In this document: piece after piece, positions 32,460 to 42,876 of the stretch
How the letters are laid out: every line of letters begins with the position of its first letter
Numbering within the stretch: the first letter of the stretch is position 1
Source: Anastrepha obliqua
Lineage: Eukaryota > Arthropoda > Insecta > Diptera > Tephritidae
Direction: 5' to 3'
DNA: 64,000 bases
NCBI RefSeq assembly: GCF_027943255.1
Contig: NC_072894.1
Coordinates: 62,949,601-63,013,600, forward strand
Translations under genes and position numbers: made by a program
The notes under the pieces: generated by a model
What the model was told of the DNA's origin: nothing
Database searches by the model: none
What the model saw: the letters and a program-made list of their open reading frames with translations, nothing else

Positions 32460-34012
32460 TGGTATAATTTTTTTTCGAAGCAGGAGTTAAAAAATTCTAC
32501 AATATTTATATATTTATTTAGCCAAATGAACGAAATTCTTCGAAAATGAGATAGTCATATAATACGGTTACGGATAGATCCGCAAGGCAGAAGGGGGTCC
32601 AAATCAGGAACATAATTCGGCTCAGGTAGAACCCTAGTCAAGGGAGCAAATTTAACATTTTTTTACATACTTTGAAATTCGCATCATAAAGTAGTGGGGC
32701 CCGACGCAGATTACTTATTGGAACATTGAGAGTTAATCTTTCCAGGAGAGTAGAACAGTTGAATTAATTATACCGAAGGCGAACTAAAACAAATAAAGTT
32801 TATTACGCATTGACTATCGCCTCCTTAAGTGAACTCGTAATTTATTGTACCAAAAGCCAAAAATATTCTGATGCGACGTGATATATTAAAGGCAAGTTTT
32901 AATTTATCATCGAGTGGACTCTAGTTTTTCATTGTGTTTGTGTCATTCTGAGTGAGTAAAGCACGTACTGACTGCAAAAACTGTTAGTGCGCCTACAAGG
33001 GTGCTTTGCTTTATCATTAAGCCTAAAATTAATTGCTTATGTTTAACGTGCCTGCTGATAACTCAAACGAAGAACTAAAATAGTACACTATTAACAATAA
33101 ATACGAAATAAATGTATAAAATGGCTAACAAAAACTGTACAAACATAATAAAGCTTAAAATATTAAACACATGCATACATGGCTCAGAGAATAATTTCAG
33201 AGATGCTAAGTTCGCATAAACATTTAGGCTTTTTTTAATTTTTTTTTACACACAAATAAAACGACATACGTACATACGTAGCACTAGTTATCTTTATTTC
33301 GGCAAGCCGTTATACCACCCTAATAACGTATGTAAATGATATCCGTCACAAATAAAAGTTTGTACATGCTCTTCACTCCAGTCCTCCCACGCCATATTAT
33401 CCCACAGTAGCAGTACTCACTGATGATATTTCACATAATTAGGGTGCTGTGAGAAACCCAATTGGCAAAGTATTCAGTCAGAGAGAACGCAAAAAAAGTT
33501 GGGAAGTAAGGCAAAAAAAAAGAAGCAACTTCTATTTGTGACGCAACTGACGCCACACATATGAACTCATTCATTCATTTATCTACAAGCTGGCGGAAGT
33601 GAGATTGTGCGGGCAGGCGCCGGAAACGGATGTTGTTAAGCTCACATACCAATGCCGACTTAGCATTTTCATATAGCCATTTGAATAAAAATCTGATTAT
33701 GTGTGCGCATGTACATACATACACTTGTATATGTATGTATCTACATATTTGCATATTTATTGTATGTATGTCGTGAGCGCTTGCTATCTGTTCGCAGGCT
33801 CCCATTATCTATAAAGCTACTGATTTTCCTCAGCAACGCCAATGCATTCATGCCCTCCGCTTTTATTCAGAATTTGATGCAATTTGTTATTCAATTCCTT
33901 TCGAGGTTAACGATTTCTACGTTTTTCTCATGCCAGGAAAAAATAAAATTAATAGCGCGAATTAATACTTATAGAATACTAACTACGTGGGTATACACTT
34001 GGTTATTCATAA
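32460..34012. other. Unannotated DNA with TACATACA microsatellites
   Basis: Microsatellite-like ATGTATGTA and TACATACATA tracts occur at 33260-33290 and 33700-33775. No gene is supported. The short frames on both strands there are microsatellite translations. Confidence 0.35.
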
Positions 34013-34230
34013 GGTGGTCGCCGTAGATGAGTGGATTTGTGCATCCCTTTCACCGGTTCGATGCCCACTGTGTGCATAAATAGCAAATGACCGAAAAAGA
34101 TTTGAGTAGGTAGCAATAAATTTCTTAGTGCATTTCTGTCATTAGTAAATTTACTGCGGAAAATTTTGTGCTATTCGGAGGCGTTTTACAATTGTAGGTC
34201 CACAATTTGTGTGACAACATTTTCAACACC
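34013..34230 (+). mobile_element. Divergent tRNA-derived SINE
   Basis: The head GGTGGTCGCCGTAGATGAGT has an A-box-like tract, and GGTTCGATGCCCACTG resembles a B box about 40 bp later. The body keeps ATTCGGAGGCGTTTTACAAT and TGTAGGTCCACAATTTGTGT, which parallel CGTTCGGAGTCGGCTTGAAA and TGTAGGTCCCTCCATTTGTG of the main SINE family. It is therefore an older or sister subfamily. Confidence 0.62.
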
Positions 34231-34369
34231 ACTCATTCTCGCTTTTTATTATAGGATACTTAACATCATTTCGCTACCTTTTAAACGATCATTCAAAAGA
34301 GGCGATAGATGAACAAATAATACTGCATAAATGATACCGTTATTGACGTTTATTCAGGTCTGCTAGACA

Positions 34370-34700
34370 TGATTACCGTAAAGTTTCATTTCGCTTGCAT
34401 AGTAGGGCAGTGATAAGCGTAGTGTTCGACGCATTCGATTTCCTCGATGTCATTGCAGCTGTAGCAAAACCTGTTCGCCGGCATACACATTGGGTAGTAC
34501 GCAGGGATAATTCTGGCCAAAAGTCGATTTGTCGGTTCTACCATATGTGGGCTCAACCAACAATCTTTCGTTTGCCTGTTAGAAGAGAGATTGCAAGAAG
34601 TTAGAGGTGAGGAAGATTCCTTTTCTCGCCAATTCTACGGCTGTACAGTTCACTAGTACATCTTTCTGGCCTGACACCCTAACTGTAGGTGTATTGTGTT
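34370..34700 (-). pseudogene. LINE C-terminal fragment (RNase H end and zinc knuckle)
   Basis: The minus strand first reads VSGQKDVLVNCTAVELARKG, corresponding to the end of a LINE RNase H domain. About 60 residues later comes CYSCNDIEEIECVEHYAYHC, a C-terminal zinc knuckle with two cysteines, a histidine and a cysteine in the usual spacing. Frames are partly broken. It faces another LINE fragment on the opposite strand at 34885, so the two are independent insertions. Confidence 0.6.
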
Positions 34701-34884
34701 TAGCGGTTGGCTAATTTGGAGTGATGGTGTCTTACAGCGGTCGTGTTGTTTTGTTTCTTCTCAGACTATCTTAGAGTATCTGAGCAGAATCCACTGCCTC
34801 TAAAGACGACCTGATACCCACAGTTTCATTTGGAAGGAAATTTGATGTCATATTTCCATTGAGCAATGGAGCAATTCAGAATGC

Positions 34885-35512
34885 ATGCAGGGAGGTTTCA
34901 CGGATATTTTCTTTACCGATGGGTCCAAGAATGCAATATGGTCTGGAGCCGGATGGTACTTAAACGATAGTAATAAGTATCACTATGCTATGGGGGAAAG
35001 GGCAACTGTTTTCCAAACGGAAGTTTCTGCCATCCTGACAGTAGCCGAATGGATAAACGAGAGGAGATGGAGCTGGTAACAGATTGGAGTTTTCAGTGAC
35101 AGTCAGGCTGCCCTGAAGGCCCTAGAGAACGCGGAGGAAACCTCAAAGATTGTTCAAGAATGTAAGAAGAAGCTTAATTCTGTCGCAAGACAAAACAGTC
35201 TTGTACTTATATGGGTTCCAGAACACTCCGATGTTCAAGGAAACGAAATTGCCGATGAATTGGCCAACCGTGGATTAGCGGTTCCCCCACAAGGGGCAGA
35301 GCCAATAATCAGAATCAGTTCCGCAAGAATCGTGAATTGGATAAGCGATTATATAGGCAATCTTCATAAACCTGTGAGTATCCTGAGCTTGCCAGTACAC
35401 GGCTACGAGTTTTGGGTTCCGATGTCGCGAGAATGAGTAATATTCGTTCTCTAAAACTGGAGGATATTTACAGATTTGCCAAAGAATCTGGAAAATTCTC
35501 ACAGGACTAACT
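34885..35512 (+). pseudogene. LINE RNase H domain and C-terminus (I/LOA type)
   Basis: The RNase H domain shows the catalytic residues in FFTDGSKNA, VFQTEVSAI and VFSDSQAAL, then WVPEHSDVQGNEIADELANR. A stop at 35077-35079 follows RRWSW. The C-terminus ends ARMSNIRSLKLEDIYRFAKE, with a stop near 35509. The zinc knuckle between the two parts appears lost. Such domains occur in I, LOA and related clades of non-LTR retrotransposons, which move by target-primed reverse transcription. Confidence 0.8.
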
Positions 35513-35514
35513 AT

Positions 35515-35904
35515 CTCTATTCCTTCCTATCTCTTTCTCCGATACTTTTCTCCTTCCCTCCTTGACTATCTACCCTCTTTCCAGAGCTTTAAATACAATG
35601 CGCTTTTTAGCCTGAGTGTTTTAGGAGCCACCAAATTTCCTGGTACTGCTTGGCTCGACCTTTTCAAATTTCGAATTTCAATTTCATCTTAGAGTACTCT
35701 AATCAGTCAGAGCACAGTTTTTTCTTGCCGCAAGCTGAGCATGAAAAGTACCCCAATCTTTAAATGAATGTAAATCATATAGGCGTGTGGGCTAAAATAT
35801 AAGAGAAAGAAGATACAAAAAATGAAAAACTGTAAATATCGTCGCATGTTTTAGTAAAATTTAATTTGGTCTTGCTGCTAATTTTCGAAATTAAACAAAT
35901 TCAT
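35515..35904. other. Likely LINE 3' UTR and flank
   Basis: CT-rich sequence (TTCCTATCTCTTTCTCCGAT) follows the LINE stop codon and may be its 3' untranslated region. There are no other features. Confidence 0.3.
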
Positions 35905-37030
35905 GGAAAATGGAGTTAATTAAAGTTATCGAGTTTTGAATTGAAATAAAACAACGAAAATTCAAATTGATTGGGCAATCTTTATTACTTTTATGTAACA
36001 TTGAACCATTCACGACAGTTATTTTTTTATAGATAATCCCTTTCAAATGGTGGCCCCAACTGCGCCGTAACTCGGCTATCTGTAAAAATCTATTTTGAAT
36101 GACGCGCTGGAGGAATTCGGTCGGTCGGTATCTCGTGAACAATTTGAATAATGTTGGCTTCCAATGCCCATTAAGTATGCTTTATCCACCAAGTATTTAG
36201 ACTTTACATACCTCCACAAATAAATGGCCAAAGGTGTGATATCACACCAACTTGGTGGCCAATCCACTGGTCCGTGACGAGATATAAATTGCTCACCGTA
36301 AATACGACGCAGTAATTCCATTGCTTCATGGGCTGTATGACAAGTAGCGCCGTCTTGTTGGAACCAAATGTTGTGGAGATTACGGCCTTCAATTTCCGGC
36401 ATAAAAAAAAATCATTTATCATAGCGCAATAGCATTCGCCATTCACTTTCATTCATTACATTGGCGCTAGCCTCGTCTTTGAAGAAATATAGGCCGCACC
36501 AAATGATTGATTTAAATGGAAGTTTTGGCCACTAAGCCAAAAATGAGCCTCATCGGGCGTAAAATACGGATCTTAGGCGAGTTTTTCAAGAGCCCATTGA
36601 CTGTAATTATGACGTTTAAGAAGATCAGCTGGCTTCAAATCTTACAATAGCTTTATTTTGTATTGTTTCATGCCCAGATTTTTGCGTAAAATCGGTCCAA
36701 TAGTGCCATAAAATACGTTTTCCAAGTCTTTGGCAAAACTCTCATCTAAACCCGGATTATTCTCTTTACTTCGTGCAGTACCTGGTCTAATCGGTCGAGT
36801 ATCATCCAATAATGTAAAATTACAGGTATTCTCAATTTTAGCGATGGCTTGCCGAATAGTGTCGATTTTAGAAATAGAATTGTACGATTTGTAAACATTG
36901 TTGAGGCATAAGTCTTTCCATGATGAAATGCTAATGAATACTGAAAAAAATTATGCATTTAGTTTGACTGTAGTCATGCGTGATCTATAAGAAAAACCCT
37001 ATTGGGAAAAGTATTTCCAATCTGATCACC
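35905..37030 (-). mobile_element. Mariner-like relic, family E, with mutated third catalytic residue
   Basis: Minus-strand frames encode TPDEAHFWLSGQN (first aspartate, about 36530-36570), IWFQQDGATCHTAHEAMEL (second, at 36340-36375) and WPPSWCDITPLAIYLW. In the last, the third catalytic aspartate is replaced by alanine. The second and third positions are 41 residues apart, as in DD41D elements. Frameshifts occur elsewhere. The right end (TGATCACCC near 37025) matches the family's terminal repeat, but the left terminal repeat is not clear. A shorter copy lies at 17482-17968. Confidence 0.75.
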
Positions 37031-38105
37031 CGTTAGGTTATAACATCAGATGGAGGGACGGAAATGCAGTCTTAACTCATTAAAAGAGGCCGCGGTTTTT
37101 AACCTTAGAGTTTTATTAAGTCCTTATGGAGATGTATGAACTTACCCAAACGAGGGCGTGGGGCCGCCAATTTGTAATAATTCATCAATCGTACCAAAAC
37201 AAACATTTTTTAATACTACCGTTATATGGGAGGTTAGTGAGTCATTCTGAACATGTTTGTATAAGTATATAAGCATATATCTATACATAAGTATATAAGC
37301 ATATATCTATATCTATATCGATTCCTTTATACGGTTATGTGAACAAAATTGGCACAAGTGCGCGTGGGAGAAAAATATGTATGTTCTTTCGATATACACG
37401 TATGTATGCCGAACTATTAAAAGCAAAAATCAGTCAAACCAAAAATGTTTGCTTGTCCAGAACTGTAGAGAAATCGGTTTGTAAAGGAATTTGGAATGAG
37501 TGGTTTTGCATTATTAATAGTAAAAGCTTGAATACGCCGCGTAATGAGATTTACACACAAATATACTTCTATATGTATGCGCTTGTGAGTACATTGTGTG
37601 CTCCGGTTTTACTTCCATACAAACAAAGCATGATTTCCACAACCGTTGCAAACTGAATGTAGGGCTTTTCTCGCAAAGTGAAGTAATTGGCACAAGCCTC
37701 AATACTTTTCTACACGTTAAGAGAGAATAAATTATATTGTTTTACTTTACTGGACGTCTATAATGCAATATATGTTTTTTCCTTTTTTTTTTGCATATAT
37801 CAGACGTAGGCGATTGCTACTTAACTACTGGAAGTGTATATGCACACTACAACATATACATATGTACACACACTTCTATATTTGTATATATATTTAACGC
37901 ATATATAGGTACATATAGATTTATACATAGATAGATTTTATATATACTTATATTTATACATACATATGTAAATAATATGAAAAATAGAAAAAACTTGAGA
38001 GTCGTTGTGGTTTCAAGAGGTGTCCTGAAAAAAAAAATATAGAGTAATATCAAGCTTTAGATTGTGGTTACACCGGTAACTTACCTGGAAAGTGCTTTAT
38101 TTATC
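37031..38105. other. Unannotated DNA with microsatellites
   Basis: ATACATATAT-type tracts occupy 37250-37320 and 37850-37980. No gene is supported. Confidence 0.35.
37262..37314. repeat. Tandem duplication of an about 27-bp AT-rich unit
   Basis: ATAAGTATATAAGCATATAT followed by CTATAC occurs twice in tandem and then degenerates into CTATAT repeats. Confidence 0.7.
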
Positions 38106-38109
38106 CTGT

Positions 38110-38975
38110 AAATGGCCGCATGGTCACTTTAATGATTTTGAAAAAGCAAGCCTTTCACAGCACCAATCGGGAAACCATCTCGTCTTCTTTGCGAAGAAGA
38201 GGTTTTCCAGATAAGCTAATTGCTCTGATAAGGGAGAACTATAGAGGCGCAAGCGGCTACGTCCTGCAGAAAGGATTGCTTTGGAGCTTTTCCAGGTGCT
38301 GAGAGGCGTACGAGAAGGATGCAGATTGTCCTCGATGTTGTTTCTTCTTGTCATCGAGGGCTGCTTTCAGTAATGAAAATCAGCCATTCAGTGGCAGATA
38401 AGTAATAATTTTCTCATATACCTGGCACACGCGGATGATATCTGCTTACTAGCGTATACACTTTGCGACATGAAAATGCTTACTCAAGCCCTGCCGGCCT
38501 CAAGATCAACGCTATAAAAACGAAAGGGTTGCATCTCAATGAGTTCATACCACAACCAGTTGCAGTAGACACACAACTGTATGAAAGTGTAGAGAAATCT
38601 TGCTGCCTTGGCTGCATGGTCCCATCCCTGGGCGGCACTGAAGTAGATGTTGTGCGTAGAATTAGCAAAGCAATTGGCATTCTCGCGTCTAGAAATGTCA
38701 AACCTGTGCTTCCATATGATGGCACCACATGGAAAGTTACCGGGGCAATAACGAGATGCTTGCAAATATTTGTCAACCGCTACTTACGCCGTGTTTTGCA
38801 AACTTTTTCGCCCTGTACAATAACCAAGACGAGCCTGCAAAGCAAAGTCGTAGTAGGGCATACGCTTAGATAAAGTGGCTAAGCCAGGTACCAGCTGGAG
38901 ATACTCAATAGAAGCTAAACTGAACTCTCTTGGTCTTGCGTGGAACGAACTGGAAAATGTGTTATACATATATAG
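38110..38975 (+). pseudogene. LINE reverse transcriptase relic
   Basis: Broken plus-strand frames read FHSTNRETISSSLRRRGFPD then KLIALIRENYRGA (fingers/palm), LVRGVREGCRLS-like, and LAHADDICLLAYTLCDMKML. The last is the catalytic ADD box and lies near 38425-38475. After that comes GLKINAIKTKGLHLNEF and a SCCLGCMVPSLGGTEVDVVR thumb segment, finally CLQIFVNRYLRRVLQTF. This is a non-LTR retrotransposon RT without a visible RNase H domain. Frameshifts near 38280-38470 kill it. The clade is not assigned. Confidence 0.7.
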
Positions 38976-39239
38976 CTCAAATCCGTGTACGCTGGCGAAG
39001 AGGCGTAGTTAACGCTCTATGCTCCAATACATGGTCGCGAGTGACGGCGTAGTGCTACTACTCATTCCCAGCTGAAATTGTAGAAATTTAAAAATCGGCA
39101 TTTTGAAGTTTTTGCGAAGTTAGTAAACTTTGAGTGAATTTACAAACTGAATGAACAAAGCAAAAAAATGAAATACCGGTTTCGTTAAAAGTGTCAAATA
39201 CAGCTGAGCTCGTCACTCTAAAGTGGGAACAGATCAAGC

Positions 39240-40145
39240 CAAACATCTGTTAGCGAAGACAGAAACCACTGTGTAACCAACAAAAACATGCAAAAAATGC
39301 AGTGTACACCCACAACACCTATTGCTGCAAAAAGGAGAAATATCGATGTCACCAGAGCTGTCTTTGCAAGATATCTTTGCTTTCATAGCCATTCAAGGTA
39401 TCAAAACAAATTGTTGTATTAAAAACTTGAAGGAATTGCATTTAAAGACGACATAAACGAACTCAAGGAGTCTATTGGTGTAAAGAGCGAAACGTTAAGC
39501 GAATAAAACGCAATGCTAAAGAACTAAACCAAATAAAAAGGGAAAGAGAAGTGCACCGTCAGGAAATATAAAAACTTGTGTGTCAAAGCAAACAAAATCA
39601 ACTATTGGTAAAAGGATTATCAAAGGATGTATTGCCATTGAAGGCTGTTCAAAAATTGTGTAAAGAGCAGCTGAGGCTGCAAAATATTGCAGTTCGCAAA
39701 GCTTATCAGAATGAAATGGAAAGAACGAAATTCAAAAAAGTTAAAGGGCGCTAATATTTTTATTGACAAAATTTTAAGTACAAACAAACAACAGAACAAG
39801 AAAGCATTGTAAAATTAAGAAAGGATATTTATTTTTTGAATAGATCTCGCAAAGGTAAGAATAAATGTATGAATTGTAAGAAATTTTCACATTTGTGTCG
39901 AAAATAAGTGGATGTCTTTTAGCAATGATAAAATTTTAGCATTCAATGGGCAGTCGGCTGAAAATATATTAGCCGACATATTGCGTGATGACTTCTTAAA
40001 AATAAATTTAAATTATAGTTATCTATTAATAAAAAAGACAATCAAAAAATTAAATAATCAACAGAGTTTAGTTCGTAATTCTAAAGCTAGAAGTAACAAA
40101 GACGAACCAACCAAAAAACAGCCACAAATAATAGCATATTAAAAA
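39240..40145 (+). pseudogene. Unrecognised broken coding relic, coiled-coil-like
   Basis: Consecutive plus-strand fragments have protein-like composition: DDINELKESIGVKSETLSE, LVKGLSKDVLPLKAVQKLCK and RKGKNKCMNCKKFSHLCRK (zinc-knuckle-like spacing C-x2-C-x4-H). The open 76-codon frame at 39912-40142 follows. The order of a charged helical region, a compact segment and a basic tail would suit the first open reading frame of a LINE or an inactivated retroelement gag. I do not recognise the family, and stops separate all pieces. Confidence 0.25.
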
Positions 40146-40222
40146 TGATGATAAAATTGGAGACAATGTAAATCGAGAGGCCAGACGACATGCATAATTA
40201 GCAAAACCTCACGGCTCACATA

Positions 40223-41288
40223 CAGGGTGCGGCACTCGAAGTGTAACCAATTAAAACGGCCATGAATTTAGTTTACTTTTATTCAATTCAATGTAAAAAT
40301 TGTGTGAAAATAATACACAATTAAGAACCAATTTACTTTTGCTCGATAAGACCACCTTTGCCTTGACTATGGCTTTGAGACGGTCCAGAAACAAATCGCA
40401 AGCTACCCGAATGTGACTTGCAGGCCCACTCGCGGACAATGGCTTTTTTCGGCACCTTGACACTGGTGAATCGTTTTGTTCGGACTTTGCTCTCCAAAAT
40501 GGCCCTAAGAGAATAATCCATCGGATTTGCGTCTGGTGAATTTGAGAGCCATTGTGTGGATGTTGTGAAGTTCGGAACGTTGTATTTTATTTATTCTTGA
40601 TTCGTTCGAGCTTTGTGAGATGGTGCCGAGACCTGTTGAAACATCCATGGTCTGCCAACAAAATGTTTGTTTGCTCACGGCTTGAAATCAATCTCCAGAA
40701 TACTTTCCCGATGACGCCAGGTGCGATAAAAACGATTGGAGAGCGCCCACCTGCGGTTAGAGCGGCCCAAACCATTACCTATGGCGGGTGCTGCCTCCTG
40801 GTCGATGGTTCTCGTATGAACGGTCCGCCAAATAAGCCCTATTGTGTTGGGAGTATACTAATTGCTCAATTTGAAAAAATTTCTCATCAGAAAACACACT
40901 GTTTGGAAATTTACCGCTTTCGGCCACGCGAAGGAACTCCTTCGCTCTCTCAAGTTTCAAGTCCGTCGGGGATTTCGCCCAAGTCGCTTCTTCACTTTTT
41001 GAACCATTTCACGTGATGTAGCAGTCTTATTATGACCAATTTCATGACGTTTCGCTATGCTACCAGTATCATTATCACCATCGCTGGTTGTGATTTTCCA
41101 TCCAAATATACTGCAATCGCACTACGTTTGAAATCCATTACTGATTTTCTTTTTTGGCGTTTACTTTCGGCAAAATGCTTCCTCGTGCTTGTAAACAATA
41201 CTCTGGACTGCCATTTAGCCAGCTAACAGCCCGTACATCAACTGTGCGAGCGGTCTGAAGTTGGTTACCCTTCGAGTACCGGATCCTG
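40223..41288 (-). mobile_element. maT-like IS630/Tc1-mariner element, decayed
   Basis: The terminal repeats CAGGGTGCGGCACTCGAAGT and (reverse) CAGGATCCGGTACTCGAAGG, both continuing into GTAACCAA, are bounded by TA at 40221 and 41289. The interior is a single broken transposase gene on the minus strand. It is 1066 bp. Immediately to its right lies a LINE C-terminal fragment. Confidence 0.85.
40323..41130 (-). pseudogene. maT-like transposase (DD37D-type by similarity), broken
   Basis: Pieces in order on the minus strand are KRLGRNPRR helix-turn-helix tail, KLERAKEFLRVAESGKFPNS, VFSDEKFFQIEQLVYSQHNR with the first catalytic aspartate, and MVWAALTAGGRSPIVFIAPG. After a corrupted second-aspartate region comes a C-terminus containing SLRAILESKVRTKRFTSVKV and ending KGGLIEQK near 40330. 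The similarity is to the maT branch of IS630/Tc1-mariner transposases. The exact catalytic spacing cannot be measured because the core is damaged. Confidence 0.7.
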
Positions 41289-41290
41289 TA

Positions 41291-41578
41291 CAAAATCAAA
41301 CAAAAGTCAGCATTGTTAAAAATGACACGACGGAACACTTGAACACTCACGGTAGTCATAACTGGCTTTTGGTCTGTCGGGGAATAAGCATTCAAAATGC
41401 GCATCCTCACAACAAACGCTGTCACAGTTGTAAACAACTGGAGAAAAAGCAAACTATTTTCCAATTCCTCTATGAATGCTCTGCCCTATGGAAGGTGAGA
41501 ATGTCAACCCTGCACAAACCATTATTCGACAGTCTCGAACAACTTGCTGGCTTTGACGTCAACAACTTACCCTCTTAA
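41291..41578 (+). pseudogene. LINE C-terminus with zinc knuckle (family L1a)
   Basis: The frame reads SIVKNDTTEHLNTHGSHNWL, then CHSCKQLEKKQTIFQFLYEC, a zinc-knuckle-like motif with its histidine replaced by glutamine. It ends SLEQLAGFDVNNLPS with a stop at 41576-41578. It is clearly homologous to the 52.8-53.1 kb fragment, which has CHGCKQPEKKETIFHFLCEC. L1a is only a local label for the pair. Confidence 0.8.
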
Positions 41579-42330
41579 GATACCTGTAAAATTATATTAC
41601 ATATATAATTAAATACTCTTTTTTTCATAAGATGTTAATATAACCCTTTAAGAATATGTCAAAAAATATTTAGAACATAAATTTAAGTATTTCTTACATT
41701 ATAGATCGTCAACCATGACTACTCTATTCTTTGCGTTCGAGCGCTGGGAGAGGTGTAGTTACGCTGTATTCAAACTTTAGACGCGTTTTTCTCAAAACTA
41801 TATTTTTCGAATTGGCGTACATGATAACTCGAAAAGTTATTGACCGATCTCTCTGAAATTTTGCACACATCTTTTTTATGATATTACTTTCTATGTGAAT
41901 ACAAGTTTTCGAAAATTTTTTGGAAAAATTATTTTTTTCGAAGCAAAAATAGTAGGAAAATTCGCCCCACAATTCATTGTTGCTTTTTCGAAGCATTTTA
42001 TTCCGCGAATTTGTTTTTTTCCATTTTTGTTTAATTCATATAGAAATTATGACATTAATAAACAACAAAATTATTGGTTTTTTGTATCCAGGTCACTGAC
42101 GCCGATGCTACAATGCCCGCCGATTGAGAAGCCCCGCTGCCACCTTCCTGGAAGAATTGAGTGTACATCCGCCATTTTAAATGATTAAAATAAACAAAAT
42201 GTATAAATAAACTGTATGCCAATTTTGAAAAAAATATATTGACTTCTTCTTTTTAAATAATTTTAATGAGAAAATATGGCCGTCCCCTGTCCGTCTGCCC
42301 CCTTAAACCTCGGAGACTGAATAAAGTCAT
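41579..42330. other. Probable insertion inside the LINE 3' end
   Basis: The LINE frame ends at 41578, but the matching LINE 3' UTR resumes only near 42331, whereas in the 53 kb copy the two are adjacent. The intervening roughly 750 bp are AT-rich and include ACGCGTTTTTCTCAAAACTA with GATAACTCGAAAAGTTATTG, a wording I associate with widespread insect DNA-transposon ends. No termini or target duplication were identified with confidence. Confidence 0.4.
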
Positions 42331-42415
42331 TCTGTAAATAACATAAGACAAGTTAGTAACGAGGATGTGGCAACGAAATGGTGCGGAAGCGCTAGTTGGA
42401 CTCTGGATAAATCAT
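42331..42415 (+). repeat. LINE 3' UTR tail (family L1a)
   Basis: The tract GAGGATGTGGCAACGAAATG then GTGCGGAAGCGCTAGTTGGA matches 53158-53205 with few differences, so it is the 3' terminus of the same LINE family. Confidence 0.8.
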
Positions 42416-42876
42416 ATTGTATATTTTTTCGGCAGACGACTACAGACTCATTGTTGTAAGTACTTTGCTATTTTTATTTTATATACATTATTTATTTTTA
42501 TTATTTTATTTTTATTATTTCATTATTATTATAATCATCGTTTGTGTCAAATCAAAACCAAATAAAGGGAATATCCATCTATCCATTACTACATGTAAAC
42601 AAATGATAGTACATTGCAATTATACTGATGTAGATATATTTTCGTTAGCTTTATGCTATTCAAAAGTAATTTCCTTATAAAAACGGAAGTGATTGTGACA
42701 TGTAAAACGCGCACACCGTGACAATAAAAGTAGGCTTACCATTTAAGTGCGTATCTGTTCATATATGCATATGTATGTCCATCTGTGCAAGTAGTATAGC
42801 CATAAATAAGTTTCTGTGGCAAAGTGAACAGAAACCTTATTAATGTTTTCGTGATGGTTGCATGTATACGAGCATA

